Notes under the pieces: generated by a model
Seen by the model: only the letters and a program-made list of their open reading frames with translations
Database searches by the model: none
Told to the model about the DNA's origin: nothing
Position numbers and translations under genes: made by a program
Assembly (NCBI RefSeq): GCF_010468565.1
Contig: NZ_WUEG01000003.1
Location: 1 to 64,000 of the forward strand
Source of the DNA: Allomuricauda sp. TY007
GTDB taxonomy: Bacteria > Bacteroidota > Bacteroidia > Flavobacteriales > Flavobacteriaceae
Direction: 5' to 3'
Length of the DNA: 64,000 nt
Part shown: positions 1-7,953 of the stretch, piece by piece
How the letters are laid out: each line of letters starts with the position of its first letter
How positions within the stretch are numbered: the first letter of the stretch is position 1

Positions 1-96
1 AGGGAGGCCACAAAGAAGTGGTCCATGCCCATCAGGAACTGGGGCATCATTTTAAACCAGTTCCTAACGATCTATGAAAAAAGGGTCAGACTCTAA
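1..96 (+). CDS. IS256-family transposase, C-terminal fragment (5' end outside window)
   Basis: Reading from base 1 in frame 1 gives 31 codons and a TAA stop, including KKWSMPIRNWGIILNQF. The pattern W-x-MPIR-x-W-x-x-x-LNQ is the typical end of Mutator-like IS256 transposases. Only this tail is in the window, so the DDE catalytic residues cannot be seen. It lies about 60 bases before a broken beta-lactamase, consistent with an element inserted in that gene. Family assignment rests on this short tail alone. Confidence 0.75.
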   Translation, partial: REATKKWSMPIRNWGIILNQFLTIYEKRVRL

Positions 97-117
97 TAAA
101 GTCCAACCCCCGTTATT

Positions 118-152
118 TTCAACTTACACACTTATTGGGATAGTGTCACTTC
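118..152. mobile_element. probable right terminal region of the IS256-type element
   Basis: Between the transposase stop and the point where beta-lactamase coding sequence resumes (about base 153-156) lie some 60 noncoding bases. The segment ending in TTATTGGGATAGTGTCAC has the position expected of the right terminal inverted repeat. The matching left end and the target-site duplication are outside the window, so the exact boundary is inferred from where homology to the interrupted gene begins. Confidence 0.45.
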
Positions 153-362
153 CCTAGTGAAAAGATTATGTTTGGTGGCTGCCTGATTAAATCCATTGGT
201 GCCGGAAAAGGTAATTTGGAAGATGCCAATGTTATGGAGTGGCCCAAAACAGTTTCCAAAATAAAGTCCAAATATCCCAATACCTCCATCATTGTTCCCG
301 GTCATGGAAATTATGGGGATGGCGGTCTTCTTGATTATACAATTGCATTATTTAAGGATTGA
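153..362 (+). pseudogene. subclass B1 metallo-beta-lactamase, 3' fragment interrupted by an IS
   Basis: The frame reads PSEKIMFGGCLIKS, then GNLEDANVMEWPKTVSKIK and IIVPGHGNYGDGGLLDYT. These match the last third of B1 metallo-beta-lactamases of the CfiA/BlaB/IND group: GGC carries the Cys zinc ligand (standard Cys221) and PGHG the His zinc ligand (His263). The HxHxD part is missing; the frame is closed upstream by a stop at 141-143 in the IS end. The ATG at 168 is an internal Met, not a real start. The 5' half may lie beyond the IS, outside the window. As seen, the fragment cannot form an active enzyme. Confidence 0.8.
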
Positions 363-512
363 TCAGATGTAGCACAATCCATGAAAACTACCCATTGATG
401 AATCCAGATGGGGCATTCATCAATTACACCATCAATATATCTTTCTTTTTTCGCACCTTGCAGAAAGAAGACTTAGGCTAGCTTAAAAAATCTTCCCAAA
501 AAGAAAGGTATT

Positions 513-1205
513 ATGTCACTTTTTTGGGAAAATGTATTATTATTTTTTGTTGTTTCTGGACTCCTAATGTCATTTGTTTTACTATCTAAAAAGAGAATTT
601 ATTTTAATAAGAACAACCTATTGATACTTTTTTTGTTCTTATTCTCCTATAACACTGTCTTATCCTTATATAGTTGGATACAACCAGATTACAAATTGAA
701 CGACTTACTCTTATATGCCCTATTCATCCCTTTGCTTCTATATGGCATTCTAATCTATCTGCTCATTATGTGTCCAGATATTTTAAAAGGACAAAAGCAG
801 TCCAACATTTCTCAAGACCAAAAAAACGTAAAATATGAAAAAACAGGGCTTTCCGAGACATTTTCTTTAGAATTGAAGAGCAAATTGGAACATTTAATGG
901 ATACTGAAAAGCTCTATCTACAACACGAAATTAAGCTGGACACTATAGCGGACCTACTTAACATATCAAGACATCATGCCTCGCAAGTCATCAATGAAAA
1001 TTTTAACATGAGCTTCTATGATTTTATAAATGCCTATAGAATTGAAGAAGCCAAAAATAAACTATGCTCTGGTTTTGAAAATTCATCCGAATCCATTTCG
1101 GATATCGCATACCAATGTGGCTTTAACAATCGGGTTTCATTTTACAAAGCCTTTAAAAAGATAACCCATATCACCCCAAAAGAATTTATCCAAAAGGCTG
1201 CATAA
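513..1205 (+). CDS. membrane-anchored AraC-family transcriptional regulator
   Basis: 230 residues. The N-terminal 90 residues hold about three hydrophobic segments (roughly 7-25, 35-53 and 66-90), a charged linker follows, and residues about 130-230 form a two-helix-turn-helix AraC domain with LDTIADLLNISRHHASQVIN and ISDIAYQCGFNNRVSFYKAF. Membrane-anchored AraC proteins with a larger set of N-terminal helices are common in Flavobacteriaceae; this one is short for that group, so its N terminus may be truncated or diverged. It precedes the SusC/SusD locus on the same strand and could regulate it, but no site shows this. No Shine-Dalgarno sequence precedes the ATG. Confidence 0.8.
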   Translation: MSLFWENVLLFFVVSGLLMSFVLLSKKRIYFNKNNLLILFLFLFSYNTVLSLYSWIQPDYKLNDLLLYALFIPLLLYGILIYLLIMCPDILKGQKQSNISQDQKNVKYEKTGLSETFSLELKSKLEHLMDTEKLYLQHEIKLDTIADLLNISRHHASQVINENFNMSFYDFINAYRIEEAKNKLCSGFENSSESISDIAYQCGFNNRVSFYKAFKKITHITPKEFIQKAA

Positions 1206-1639
1206 TCAAATGAACTACCTCAGCGCAGAAGCTAGCTTTGTCGACGTACCAGATATCGGAAGCCCACCTGCGACCGACAGGTAAGACCCCTTCGCCACAA
1301 AAACCAATACTGGAGTCTATTGATATTCCTTTGCAGTATACCGTGACCATATCTGTACGCTACACTCGGGGCTGAGACTCAGATGAATTTTAATGGTTAA
1401 AAACCTTCAACTGTTAATGTTAATCTTCTTCGGCAAATGCGTAAAGGTTAATAAGCGCTTACAATCTGCACGATCACTTTCATTTTTTTTGTGCTGCATT
1501 CCACAAGGTGGAGGCTCTAAGTCTTACTTCTTACCGAATTTTTAGTTTTCATTGTTTCGGAAGATTTTTTGAATTAGCCTACAAACAAGATTTACCCTCC
1601 CCTTGCCTGGATGCAATAACTAACTCTAAATTAATTTTT
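1206..1639. other. 434-base intergenic region with no gene recognised
   Basis: Between the AraC gene and the SusC start. A frame can be opened at 1211 but is closed after about 20 codons and resembles nothing I know. A small hairpin (CACCTG/CAGGTA arms near 1267-1284) is present. The reading frame of the SusC gene stays open upstream to a GTG at 1508, but those 44 extra residues precede a perfect signal peptide and look noncoding. I found no clear TTG/TAnnTTTG promoter. Confidence 0.5.
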
Positions 1640-4600
1640 ATGATAATGAAAAATTATTGGATGATGCTAGTGTTTTTTCTCTCTGTTTTTACAGGAGCAC
1701 TCGCACAAGAAAAGAATGTTTCTGGTACCGTTACCGGCCAAGACGGATTACCTCTTCCAGGCGTGTCGATAATAGTTGTTGGCACAACTAATGGCACACA
1801 AACAGATTTTGATGGAAATTATTCCATTACGGCAAATACGGGGCAGGTGCTTCGTTTTAGCTACATTGGTCAAAAAACAGTGGAAAGAACCATAGGAGCT
1901 TCTTCCACCATCAATGTACAAATGGAAGAAGATGCCCAGGCCTTGGAAGAGGTGGTTGTTACGGCGTTGGGGATTGCTAGGGAGGAGAAAGCACTTGGAT
2001 ATGCTTCGCAACAACTTGATACCGAAAAGATAGCGGATGTTCCTACCACCAATGTGGTCAATGCACTAAGTGGTAAGGTTTCTGGGGTAAACATCACTCA
2101 ATCTTCGGGTGACATCGGTGCTTCCTCTCGTATAACCATTCGCGGTATTTCCACCATTTTTGGAAACTCTCAACCATTGATTGTAGTCGATGGAGCTGTT
2201 ATTGACAACAACACTTATACGGGAGGTAACTCAGGCACGGACGTTCCCAATGGTCTCGCCGACATTAATCCTCAAGATATTGAAACCATCAATGTGTTAA
2301 AAGGAGGGGCTGCCACAGCACTTTATGGAATGAGGGGTACCAATGGCGTAGTAGTGGTCACGACTAAATCTGGTAAAAAAGGAAAAGCATTAGGTATAAG
2401 TATTCATAGTTCAGTAACATTTTCGAAACCATACATCTTCCCTGATTACCAAAACAAATATGGACAGGGACACAGTTCTTCTTACTTTGAATTCGTCGAT
2501 GGTTTCGGTTATGATCAAGGAGCAAATGGCGGTGATGGTGGTACAGATGAAAGTTGGGGACCTGCACTTGATTCAGGTTTTGAATTTATCCAATACGCCT
2601 CAATCATAGAAAACCCCAACAATCCACAACCTAAACCTTGGGTTTCCAATCCTGACAGCGTTATCGACGATTTCTATGAAACAGGTATGATGACCGACAA
2701 TACCGTATCTCTTTCAGGAGGTTCCGAGAATGCCTCTTATAGGTTGTCTTTAGGTTTAGTAGATGGCACTGGCATCATATACAATACTGATCTTAGAAAA
2801 TATAATATTTCTGGTAGTGTCGACTTTGACTTGAGTGATAAATGGTCTGCTGGTTTTAGCGCTAGGTATATCAAAAGCACTTCTGAAAACCGTAATGCAG
2901 TTGGTTATGGGGAAGTCGACAATCAAATAGGGCAATTAGTTTGGGGAGCACGTCAAGTGGATTGGTCGGAATTAAAGGATTGGAGAAACCTGCCCATGAT
3001 AGAGACCAATGTTCCCAATAGACCAACACCTCTAAACTGGAATTTGAGATATAACAACAACCCATTTTGGGCCTTGGATAACAATCTACACCCTTGGGAA
3101 AGAAACAGATGGATTGGAACAGCAAAAGTCGCATACCGTTTTACAGAAGGGCTAACCCTTAATATGACCACGGGAATTGATTTGTTCAATGATATAAGAG
3201 AAACTCAACGCTTGTTTGGTACTGTTGACTTCAGAAATGGATACTATCAAATAACCGAAAGAAACAGGTACGAGGTAAATAGTCAAGCGTTGTTATCCTA
3301 TAACACTGCTCTTGACACAAAAGAAAAACTCAAACTATCAATGAGTTTGGGAAGCAGTGTAATGTTAAACAACTACAGGTTGTTTAGAGGTACTGCTGAA
3401 AATCTGGTGATTGACAAATTATTCAATCTTTCGAATTCGGCCGCCCCACCAGAACTTATAGACGACAGTGAAGTCCAAAAAATAAACAGTGTTTTTGGCA
3501 CAACAGACATAAGCTATAACGATTATTTATTTTTAAGCTTTACTGGACGTAACGATTGGGCCAGTGTTCTACCCATTAAAAACAACAGTATTTTTTATCC
3601 TTCGGCATCCTTGAGTGCCTTGGTGCATAGCATGGGTAACTTTAACCCTTCCGGTATATCTTTCTTGAAACTAAGGGGATCATGGGCACAAACTGGAAGT
3701 GCGGGCCCTCTGAACCCATACAGCGTAAGCCCTACTTATGGCTTATCGGCAAACCCGCTAAATGGTCAAACACCAACAGCCTTCCTGCCCAACACTCTAT
3801 GGAATCCTAACATTACTGCTCAAACAGAAACAGCTATAGAAGCTGGTATAGATGCACGTTTCTTCAACAATAGACTTCGGTTGGATGTTACCTATTATGA
3901 CAAGAAAAATGAAGATGTCATCATGCCCTTGTCTATTTCCAGTTCATCAGGATATTCAAGCGTATGGAAAAATGCAGCGACAATTACAAATAAAGGTATA
4001 GAAGTAGTTTTCGGCGCAGACATAATACAGAATTCCAATGATGGCTTTAATTTAGGTATAGACATAAACTACGCTAAAAACGACAACTTGGTAACCGATA
4101 TTGAGGGTGAGGGCGTTATAAATCTAGACTATGGAAATATTTGGAATGTCTATACCCAAGCAAGAAATGACAAACCCATTGGTACCATTTACGGGCCCTC
4201 ATTCGAAAGAGCACCCAATGGAGATATTTTATATAGTGATGGTCTACCAGTTCAAGGAGACTCCAAAGTATTAGGAAATTCACAGCCCGATTGGGTTGGG
4301 GGTCTAGGAATAAACGCTTCCTTTAAAGGCTTTAGACTGCGTACTCTTTTTGATATGAAGTATGGTGGTGAAGTTTACTCACAAACCAATACATGGGGGA
4401 TGCTTTCCGGTGTTTTGGAAGAAACCCTTGTAGGTAGAGAGACTGGTGTTATAGGACAAGGTAGTATGGAAGACGGAAATGGCAACTATGTACCCAACAA
4501 TGTGGTAGTAAATGCCCAAAACTACTACAGTACCGCTTTCAGTCAGAATATTGCAGAATCTTCTGTTTTCGATGCTTCTTTCGTAAAATGGAGAGAATTG

Positions 4601-4819
4601 TCCTTAAGTTATGCACTTCCTTCCAGACTGTTCAAAAATATGGCGGTACAATCTATAGACATTGGAGTGACCGCAAGAAACTTAGCATTATTATACAGAA
4701 AAGCACCACATATTGATCCAGAAACAGCATTTGGTGTAAATGTGGGACAACAAGGTTTGGAGTATGCTCAAACCCCTTCTGCACGTACCATTGGTATGAC
4801 TCTTAATGTAAAATTCTAA
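1640..4819 (+). CDS. SusC/RagA-family TonB-linked outer membrane transporter
   Basis: About 1,059 residues from the ATG at 1640 (ATG at 1646 is an alternative). A signal peptide ends in FTGALAQ. Next comes a carboxypeptidase-regulatory-like domain (SGTVTGQDGLPLPGVSIIV, DFDGNYSI), a TonB-box-like stretch EEVVVTALG, the SusC-type plug with ALYGMRGTNGVVVVTTK, and a long beta-barrel ending in aromatic-Lys-Phe. SusC proteins form the barrel through which a ligand delivered by SusD is imported using TonB/ExbBD energy. The SusD partner starts 12 bases downstream. No polysaccharide-degrading enzyme lies nearby, so the substrate cannot be guessed; SusCD_2-type pairs also serve peptides and other ligands. 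Confidence 0.93.
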   Translation: MIMKNYWMMLVFFLSVFTGALAQEKNVSGTVTGQDGLPLPGVSIIVVGTTNGTQTDFDGNYSITANTGQVLRFSYIGQKTVERTIGASSTINVQMEEDAQALEEVVVTALGIAREEKALGYASQQLDTEKIADVPTTNVVNALSGKVSGVNITQSSGDIGASSRITIRGISTIFGNSQPLIVVDGAVIDNNTYTGGNSGTDVPNGLADINPQDIETINVLKGGAATALYGMRGTNGVVVVTTKSGKKGKALGISIHSSVTFSKPYIFPDYQNKYGQGHSSSYFEFVDGFGYDQGANGGDGGTDESWGPALDSGFEFIQYASIIENPNNPQPKPWVSNPDSVIDDFYETGMMTDNTVSLSGGSENASYRLSLGLVDGTGIIYNTDLRKYNISGSVDFDLSDKWSAGFSARYIKSTSENRNAVGYGEVDNQIGQLVWGARQVDWSELKDWRNLPMIETNVPNRPTPLNWNLRYNNNPFWALDNNLHPWERNRWIGTAKVAYRFTEGLTLNMTTGIDLFNDIRETQRLFGTVDFRNGYYQITERNRYEVNSQALLSYNTALDTKEKLKLSMSLGSSVMLNNYRLFRGTAENLVIDKLFNLSNSAAPPELIDDSEVQKINSVFGTTDISYNDYLFLSFTGRNDWASVLPIKNNSIFYPSASLSALVHSMGNFNPSGISFLKLRGSWAQTGSAGPLNPYSVSPTYGLSANPLNGQTPTAFLPNTLWNPNITAQTETAIEAGIDARFFNNRLRLDVTYYDKKNEDVIMPLSISSSSGYSSVWKNAATITNKGIEVVFGADIIQNSNDGFNLGIDINYAKNDNLVTDIEGEGVINLDYGNIWNVYTQARNDKPIGTIYGPSFERAPNGDILYSDGLPVQGDSKVLGNSQPDWVGGLGINASFKGFRLRTLFDMKYGGEVYSQTNTWGMLSGVLEETLVGRETGVIGQGSMEDGNGNYVPNNVVVNAQNYYSTAFSQNIAESSVFDASFVKWRELSLSYALPSRLFKNMAVQSIDIGVTARNLALLYRKAPHIDPETAFGVNVGQQGLEYAQTPSARTIGMTLNVKF

Positions 4820-4831
4820 TTTAAAAAGACC

Positions 4832-6259
4832 ATGAAAAATATATATAATTCTTTCGCTTTTCTTTTCACCCTAAGTCTTGGGTTAGCTCTTATAGGTTGT
4901 GATAGAGATTTCGAGGAAATCAATACAGATCCAGACGAGCCCACTGTGATTTCGGTAGATTTACAACTGGGCTTCATAGAGAGAGCTCTTATCAATGAAC
5001 TTTATGATATTTTTACCGCTGGCGAATGCGCTTCAACTTGGCCTCAGCATATTTCCAAACCCATATATAATGATGCCGATAGATATTTTCCAAGACTAGG
5101 GGCCATTAACACTTTTTGGAACACACTCTACTTGAATGTAATTTCCGAAGCAGATGAAATGTACCTTTTGGCAGAAGAAGCAAACAACCAAGCGGTTCAA
5201 GGTACCGCCTTGACCCTAAAAGCCATTGCACTTCAAACCCTGACTGATGCATTCGGTAATATTCCGGCTAGTGAAGCGAATTTAGCAACCAATGGAAATT
5301 ACAATCCTAAATATGATACCCAACAAGAGGTTTACACCCAAATATTTGAACTACTGGATGAGGCTATTGCCAAATTTAAATCTGGTGAAGGGGCTATCAA
5401 CTCTGATCAGGATTTAATTTATGGAGGAGATGTATCTAAGTGGGTGAAATTTGCAACTTCAGTTAAATTCAGAGCCTTAATGAGGGTCTCTGAAACATCT
5501 CTTTTCAGTACAGCCGAATTACAATCTTTAATAGACTCCGGGGATTTGATTACCAATTCGTCCGACAATGCCTTTATCCAATTTTCCAGTATAACAGCAC
5601 CCAACATAAATCCACATTATGGTACAGTCTTAAATGGGCGCGAAGCAGAATGGTGCATGGGAGAGGCTTTGGTTGATTTTATGTTGGCAGAAAATGACCC
5701 TCGTTTGGCAGTATATGCCAATCCAAATGATGCCAATGAATATAGAGGTAAACCGGCAGGGTATATAAATCCCGGACTAAATGGTTATGGAGCTGGAACG
5801 GTTTCAGAAATCGGTGATGCATTCATGGCTGCGGATGCACCTTTGTACTTCATCACTGCTGCTCAAGTAAACCTTTTACTTGCTGAAGTTGCAGAAGTAC
5901 ATGGTATGGGTGGTGATCCAGAAGCGTATTTTAATGCTGGAGTTGCCGCTTCATTGGAACAAAATGGTTTAGATCCAGCAAGTTATACTCCCGCATACAA
6001 TGGGTATCAATCAATTGCTGAACAATTATGGGTGGGAACTTTTTTACAAGGATATGAGACATGGGCCGAATGGAGAAGATCTGACATTCCTTCAAACCTA
6101 ACTTTGGCGGTAGATCCTCAACCAGGCGTAAACAGTATTCCTACGAGATACACTTACACTAACGATGAAGTAGCGTTGAACGGATCCAATGTCAGCGAAG
6201 CAGTTGCAGATCAAGGAAGCGATGCCCTTACCACCAAGGTTTGGTGGGATGTAAACTAA
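4832..6259 (+). CDS. SusD/RagB-like lipoprotein (SusD-like_2 type)
   Basis: 475 residues with a lipoprotein signal (LGLALIGC, Cys about residue 23) followed by DRDFEEINTDPDEPT, the usual opening of the SusD-like_2 family. The rest is a helical TPR-like protein with aromatic and small-residue-rich loops; it ends in KVWWDVN. SusD proteins sit on the outer leaflet of the outer membrane, capture the ligand and act as a lid over SusC. The gene is 12 bases after SusC and 26 bases before the next lipoprotein, so all three are probably one transcript. Length is normal for the family. Confidence 0.92.
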   Translation: MKNIYNSFAFLFTLSLGLALIGCDRDFEEINTDPDEPTVISVDLQLGFIERALINELYDIFTAGECASTWPQHISKPIYNDADRYFPRLGAINTFWNTLYLNVISEADEMYLLAEEANNQAVQGTALTLKAIALQTLTDAFGNIPASEANLATNGNYNPKYDTQQEVYTQIFELLDEAIAKFKSGEGAINSDQDLIYGGDVSKWVKFATSVKFRALMRVSETSLFSTAELQSLIDSGDLITNSSDNAFIQFSSITAPNINPHYGTVLNGREAEWCMGEALVDFMLAENDPRLAVYANPNDANEYRGKPAGYINPGLNGYGAGTVSEIGDAFMAADAPLYFITAAQVNLLLAEVAEVHGMGGDPEAYFNAGVAASLEQNGLDPASYTPAYNGYQSIAEQLWVGTFLQGYETWAEWRRSDIPSNLTLAVDPQPGVNSIPTRYTYTNDEVALNGSNVSEAVADQGSDALTTKVWWDVN

Positions 6260-6285
6260 TCATTTAAACTTAAAGACAAAATATT

Positions 6286-7128
6286 ATGAAACGTATAAAA
6301 CTTTTATGGTTAGCTCTTATACTTGTTAGTATATTATCTGGGTGTGACTCAGAAGAAGAAGCTCAAGTATTACAAGAAAGAGATACTGCTGGTGTTATTA
6401 TAGACATTAGTGGATCGGGAAGCGTACAAGGAATTCCATTAACCCCTGAGAATTTGGAAAACTCCATAGTAGACTTTAGTGTAAATACTATTGAAATGAA
6501 CGTGGAGAAAGTTTCTGGTATTGAAACAGATATATCCAAGTTCGAAATTGTCAAGCGATTTAATGGCGGAGCTGAAATAAGTGTGGGCTCATTTGAATCG
6601 GTTCCATTTACTTTCAGTTTAACATCATTAAATGAATTTATAGAAGAAACAGGAGTTTCTGCCGAAGAATTAAGGATAGGAGACGTATTTACCTTTACTG
6701 TTAAAGTTCATCAAAATGATGGCGATATTTACCAATATTCTAATCAAAGTTTTAATTTGACAGTAAATTGTTTTGCCGATTTATCTGGTGCGTACACGGT
6801 TAGCAACTCCGTTTGTGGAGCTGGGTCCACTGGTACCATTCCAACAATTAACATATCTCAAACACCTGATGGAAATTGGTATTTAGAAACAGCTGATGGA
6901 GGGTTACTGCAATATTGTACCAGCAACACTGCTTTGGTGAACGATGGTACCATATCTGTAGTTTGCGGCGAAGTGTTGCCAACAAGTAACCTAGCTTTTT
7001 GTCCTGATTATGGCATCGGTTGTATTACAGGAGGCACTTGGGACCAAGAAAACGGTATCTTGGAACTTAAACTCAATGATGATTTTTTTGAAAATGGTGA
7101 ATATACCGCCACGTATATAAGACAGTAA
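6286..7128 (+). CDS. lipoprotein of the SusCD locus, unknown function
   Basis: 280 residues with a lipoprotein signal (LILVSILSGC). The remainder is beta-rich, with four Cys in the C-terminal 120 residues (NCFADLSG, NSVCGAG, YCTSN, VVCGE) and two more (AFCPDYGIGCITGG) that may form disulfides. It follows SusD by 26 bases and precedes a terminator, so it is the third gene of the operon. In such loci the third gene is often a surface lipoprotein that helps bind the ligand (SusE/SusF-like role), but I see no recognisable domain and the role is inferred from position only. Confidence 0.7.
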   Translation: MKRIKLLWLALILVSILSGCDSEEEAQVLQERDTAGVIIDISGSGSVQGIPLTPENLENSIVDFSVNTIEMNVEKVSGIETDISKFEIVKRFNGGAEISVGSFESVPFTFSLTSLNEFIEETGVSAEELRIGDVFTFTVKVHQNDGDIYQYSNQSFNLTVNCFADLSGAYTVSNSVCGAGSTGTIPTINISQTPDGNWYLETADGGLLQYCTSNTALVNDGTISVVCGEVLPTSNLAFCPDYGIGCITGGTWDQENGILELKLNDDFFENGEYTATYIRQ

Positions 7129-7147
7129 AATAATTGATAAATTAATG

Positions 7148-7178
7148 AAGAGGGGCTTAATATTAAGCTCCTCTTTCG
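7148..7178 (+). terminator. intrinsic terminator of the SusCD operon
   Basis: Inverted repeat AAGAGGGGCTTAAT/ATTAAGCTCCTCTT with one mismatch, followed by TTTCGTTT, 20 bases after the third gene's stop. Confidence 0.8.
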
Positions 7179-7213
7179 TTTCACATATCTATTTATCACT
7201 CTTTAAAGGGCAT

Positions 7214-7242
7214 CCATCCATCCAAACTGGCCATCCGTCAAT
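7214..7242 (+). promoter_or_regulatory. candidate LytTR-family regulator site (two direct repeats, 21-base period)
   Basis: CCATCCAT at 7214-7221 and CCGTCAAT at 7235-7242 are spaced exactly 21 bases apart. The known LytTR half-site is [TA][AC][CA]GTTN[AG][TG], repeated every 21-22 bases; TCCGTCAAT fits 8 of 9 positions. The site lies about 30 bases upstream of a TAAGTTTG -7 box, the place where AgrA/ComE-type regulators bind. A closely related site occurs at 50957-50985. Confidence 0.5.
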
Positions 7243-7270
7243 TGGGACCCAAAAAATCCATCCATAGCCT

Positions 7271-7299
7271 TTAAGTTTGAACATATTCATCAAACTTAA
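7271..7299 (+). promoter_or_regulatory. promoter -7 box inside a 10-bp inverted repeat
   Basis: TTAAGTTTGA (7271-7280) and TCAAACTTAA (7290-7299) are perfect inverted arms with a 9-base spacer. The left arm contains TAAGTTTG (7272-7279), a full match to the Bacteroidetes TAnnTTTG box. The ATG of the next gene is at 7306, so the repeat would span the -7 box and transcription start. Confidence 0.5.
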
Positions 7300-7305
7300 G
7301 GAAAG

Positions 7306-7887
7306 ATGTCCCGAATTTGTAAAAACATAGTTAGCAAGTTCTTGGTTGCGATTTTTCTTCTATCTGTCTCTTCTTCATTCTGCCAAGATGATATAAAAGC
7401 AACCCTTAGGTTAGACAATTTTTTAAATGAAAGTTGTAAAACCAATTATACCGAAATTACTTCAGAGGCGGTTAAAAATATCCTGAAATATAATGTGTTC
7501 TACATCACTCAAGAGACCAAAAATATTTATGGTGAAAAGGAAAAGCAGGTCAATGAGTTTATTGTAATAGACAATGGAAATCAAGTAAAACCTTTTGAAC
7601 GTATTAAAACCAATACCGACCTACCTGAGCTCACAAGCTATATTCGAGAAGATTTTATCCTTAACAAAGAATCTGCGCTGCATTTCCAAACACTTTTGGA
7701 TTACATCTACCCTATTGCAGAATGGAAACCCGATAAAAGAGAGTTCTTTTTCAAAAATGGCAAATGGTATTTTCTCCGTGATGCCTACTTCCGCACCAAA
7801 CAAGGTTTTGAAATTACAGTTGATTCCAAAGGAAAAATCACCCATATCTGCTATAAGATGAAATGGGATGAAGCTGAAAGCAAATAA
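7306..7887 (+). CDS. secreted protein of unknown function
   Basis: 193 residues with a signal peptide ending about residue 26 (LLSVSSSFCQ). The mature part is charged, mixed alpha/beta, with FFFKNGKWYFLRDAYFRTKQGFEITVD towards the end, which resembles small secreted beta-sheet proteins, but I recognise no family. It has its own promoter region with a LytTR-like site and an inverted repeat, and is followed by a strong terminator, so it is a single-gene transcript. It lies convergent to the PpiD-like gene. Confidence 0.7.
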   Translation: MSRICKNIVSKFLVAIFLLSVSSSFCQDDIKATLRLDNFLNESCKTNYTEITSEAVKNILKYNVFYITQETKNIYGEKEKQVNEFIVIDNGNQVKPFERIKTNTDLPELTSYIREDFILNKESALHFQTLLDYIYPIAEWKPDKREFFFKNGKWYFLRDAYFRTKQGFEITVDSKGKITHICYKMKWDEAESK

Positions 7888-7901
7888 TAATGTAATCAAC
7901 A

Positions 7902-7934
7902 AAAAACGCCTCCCGTTCGGGAGGCGTTTTTTAT
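7902..7934. terminator. bidirectional intrinsic terminator
   Basis: AAAACGCCTCCCG-TTC-GGGAGGCGTTTT, a perfect GC-rich stem flanked by A and T runs, between the convergent genes at 7306 (plus) and 7954 (minus). Confidence 0.92.
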
Positions 7935-7953
7935 TATCTCATATCGCTAAATC

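Noticed and set aside
1508..1639. In-frame extension of the SusC gene from a GTG at 1508
   Set aside because: The added 44 residues come before a complete signal peptide starting at 1640 and look noncoding.
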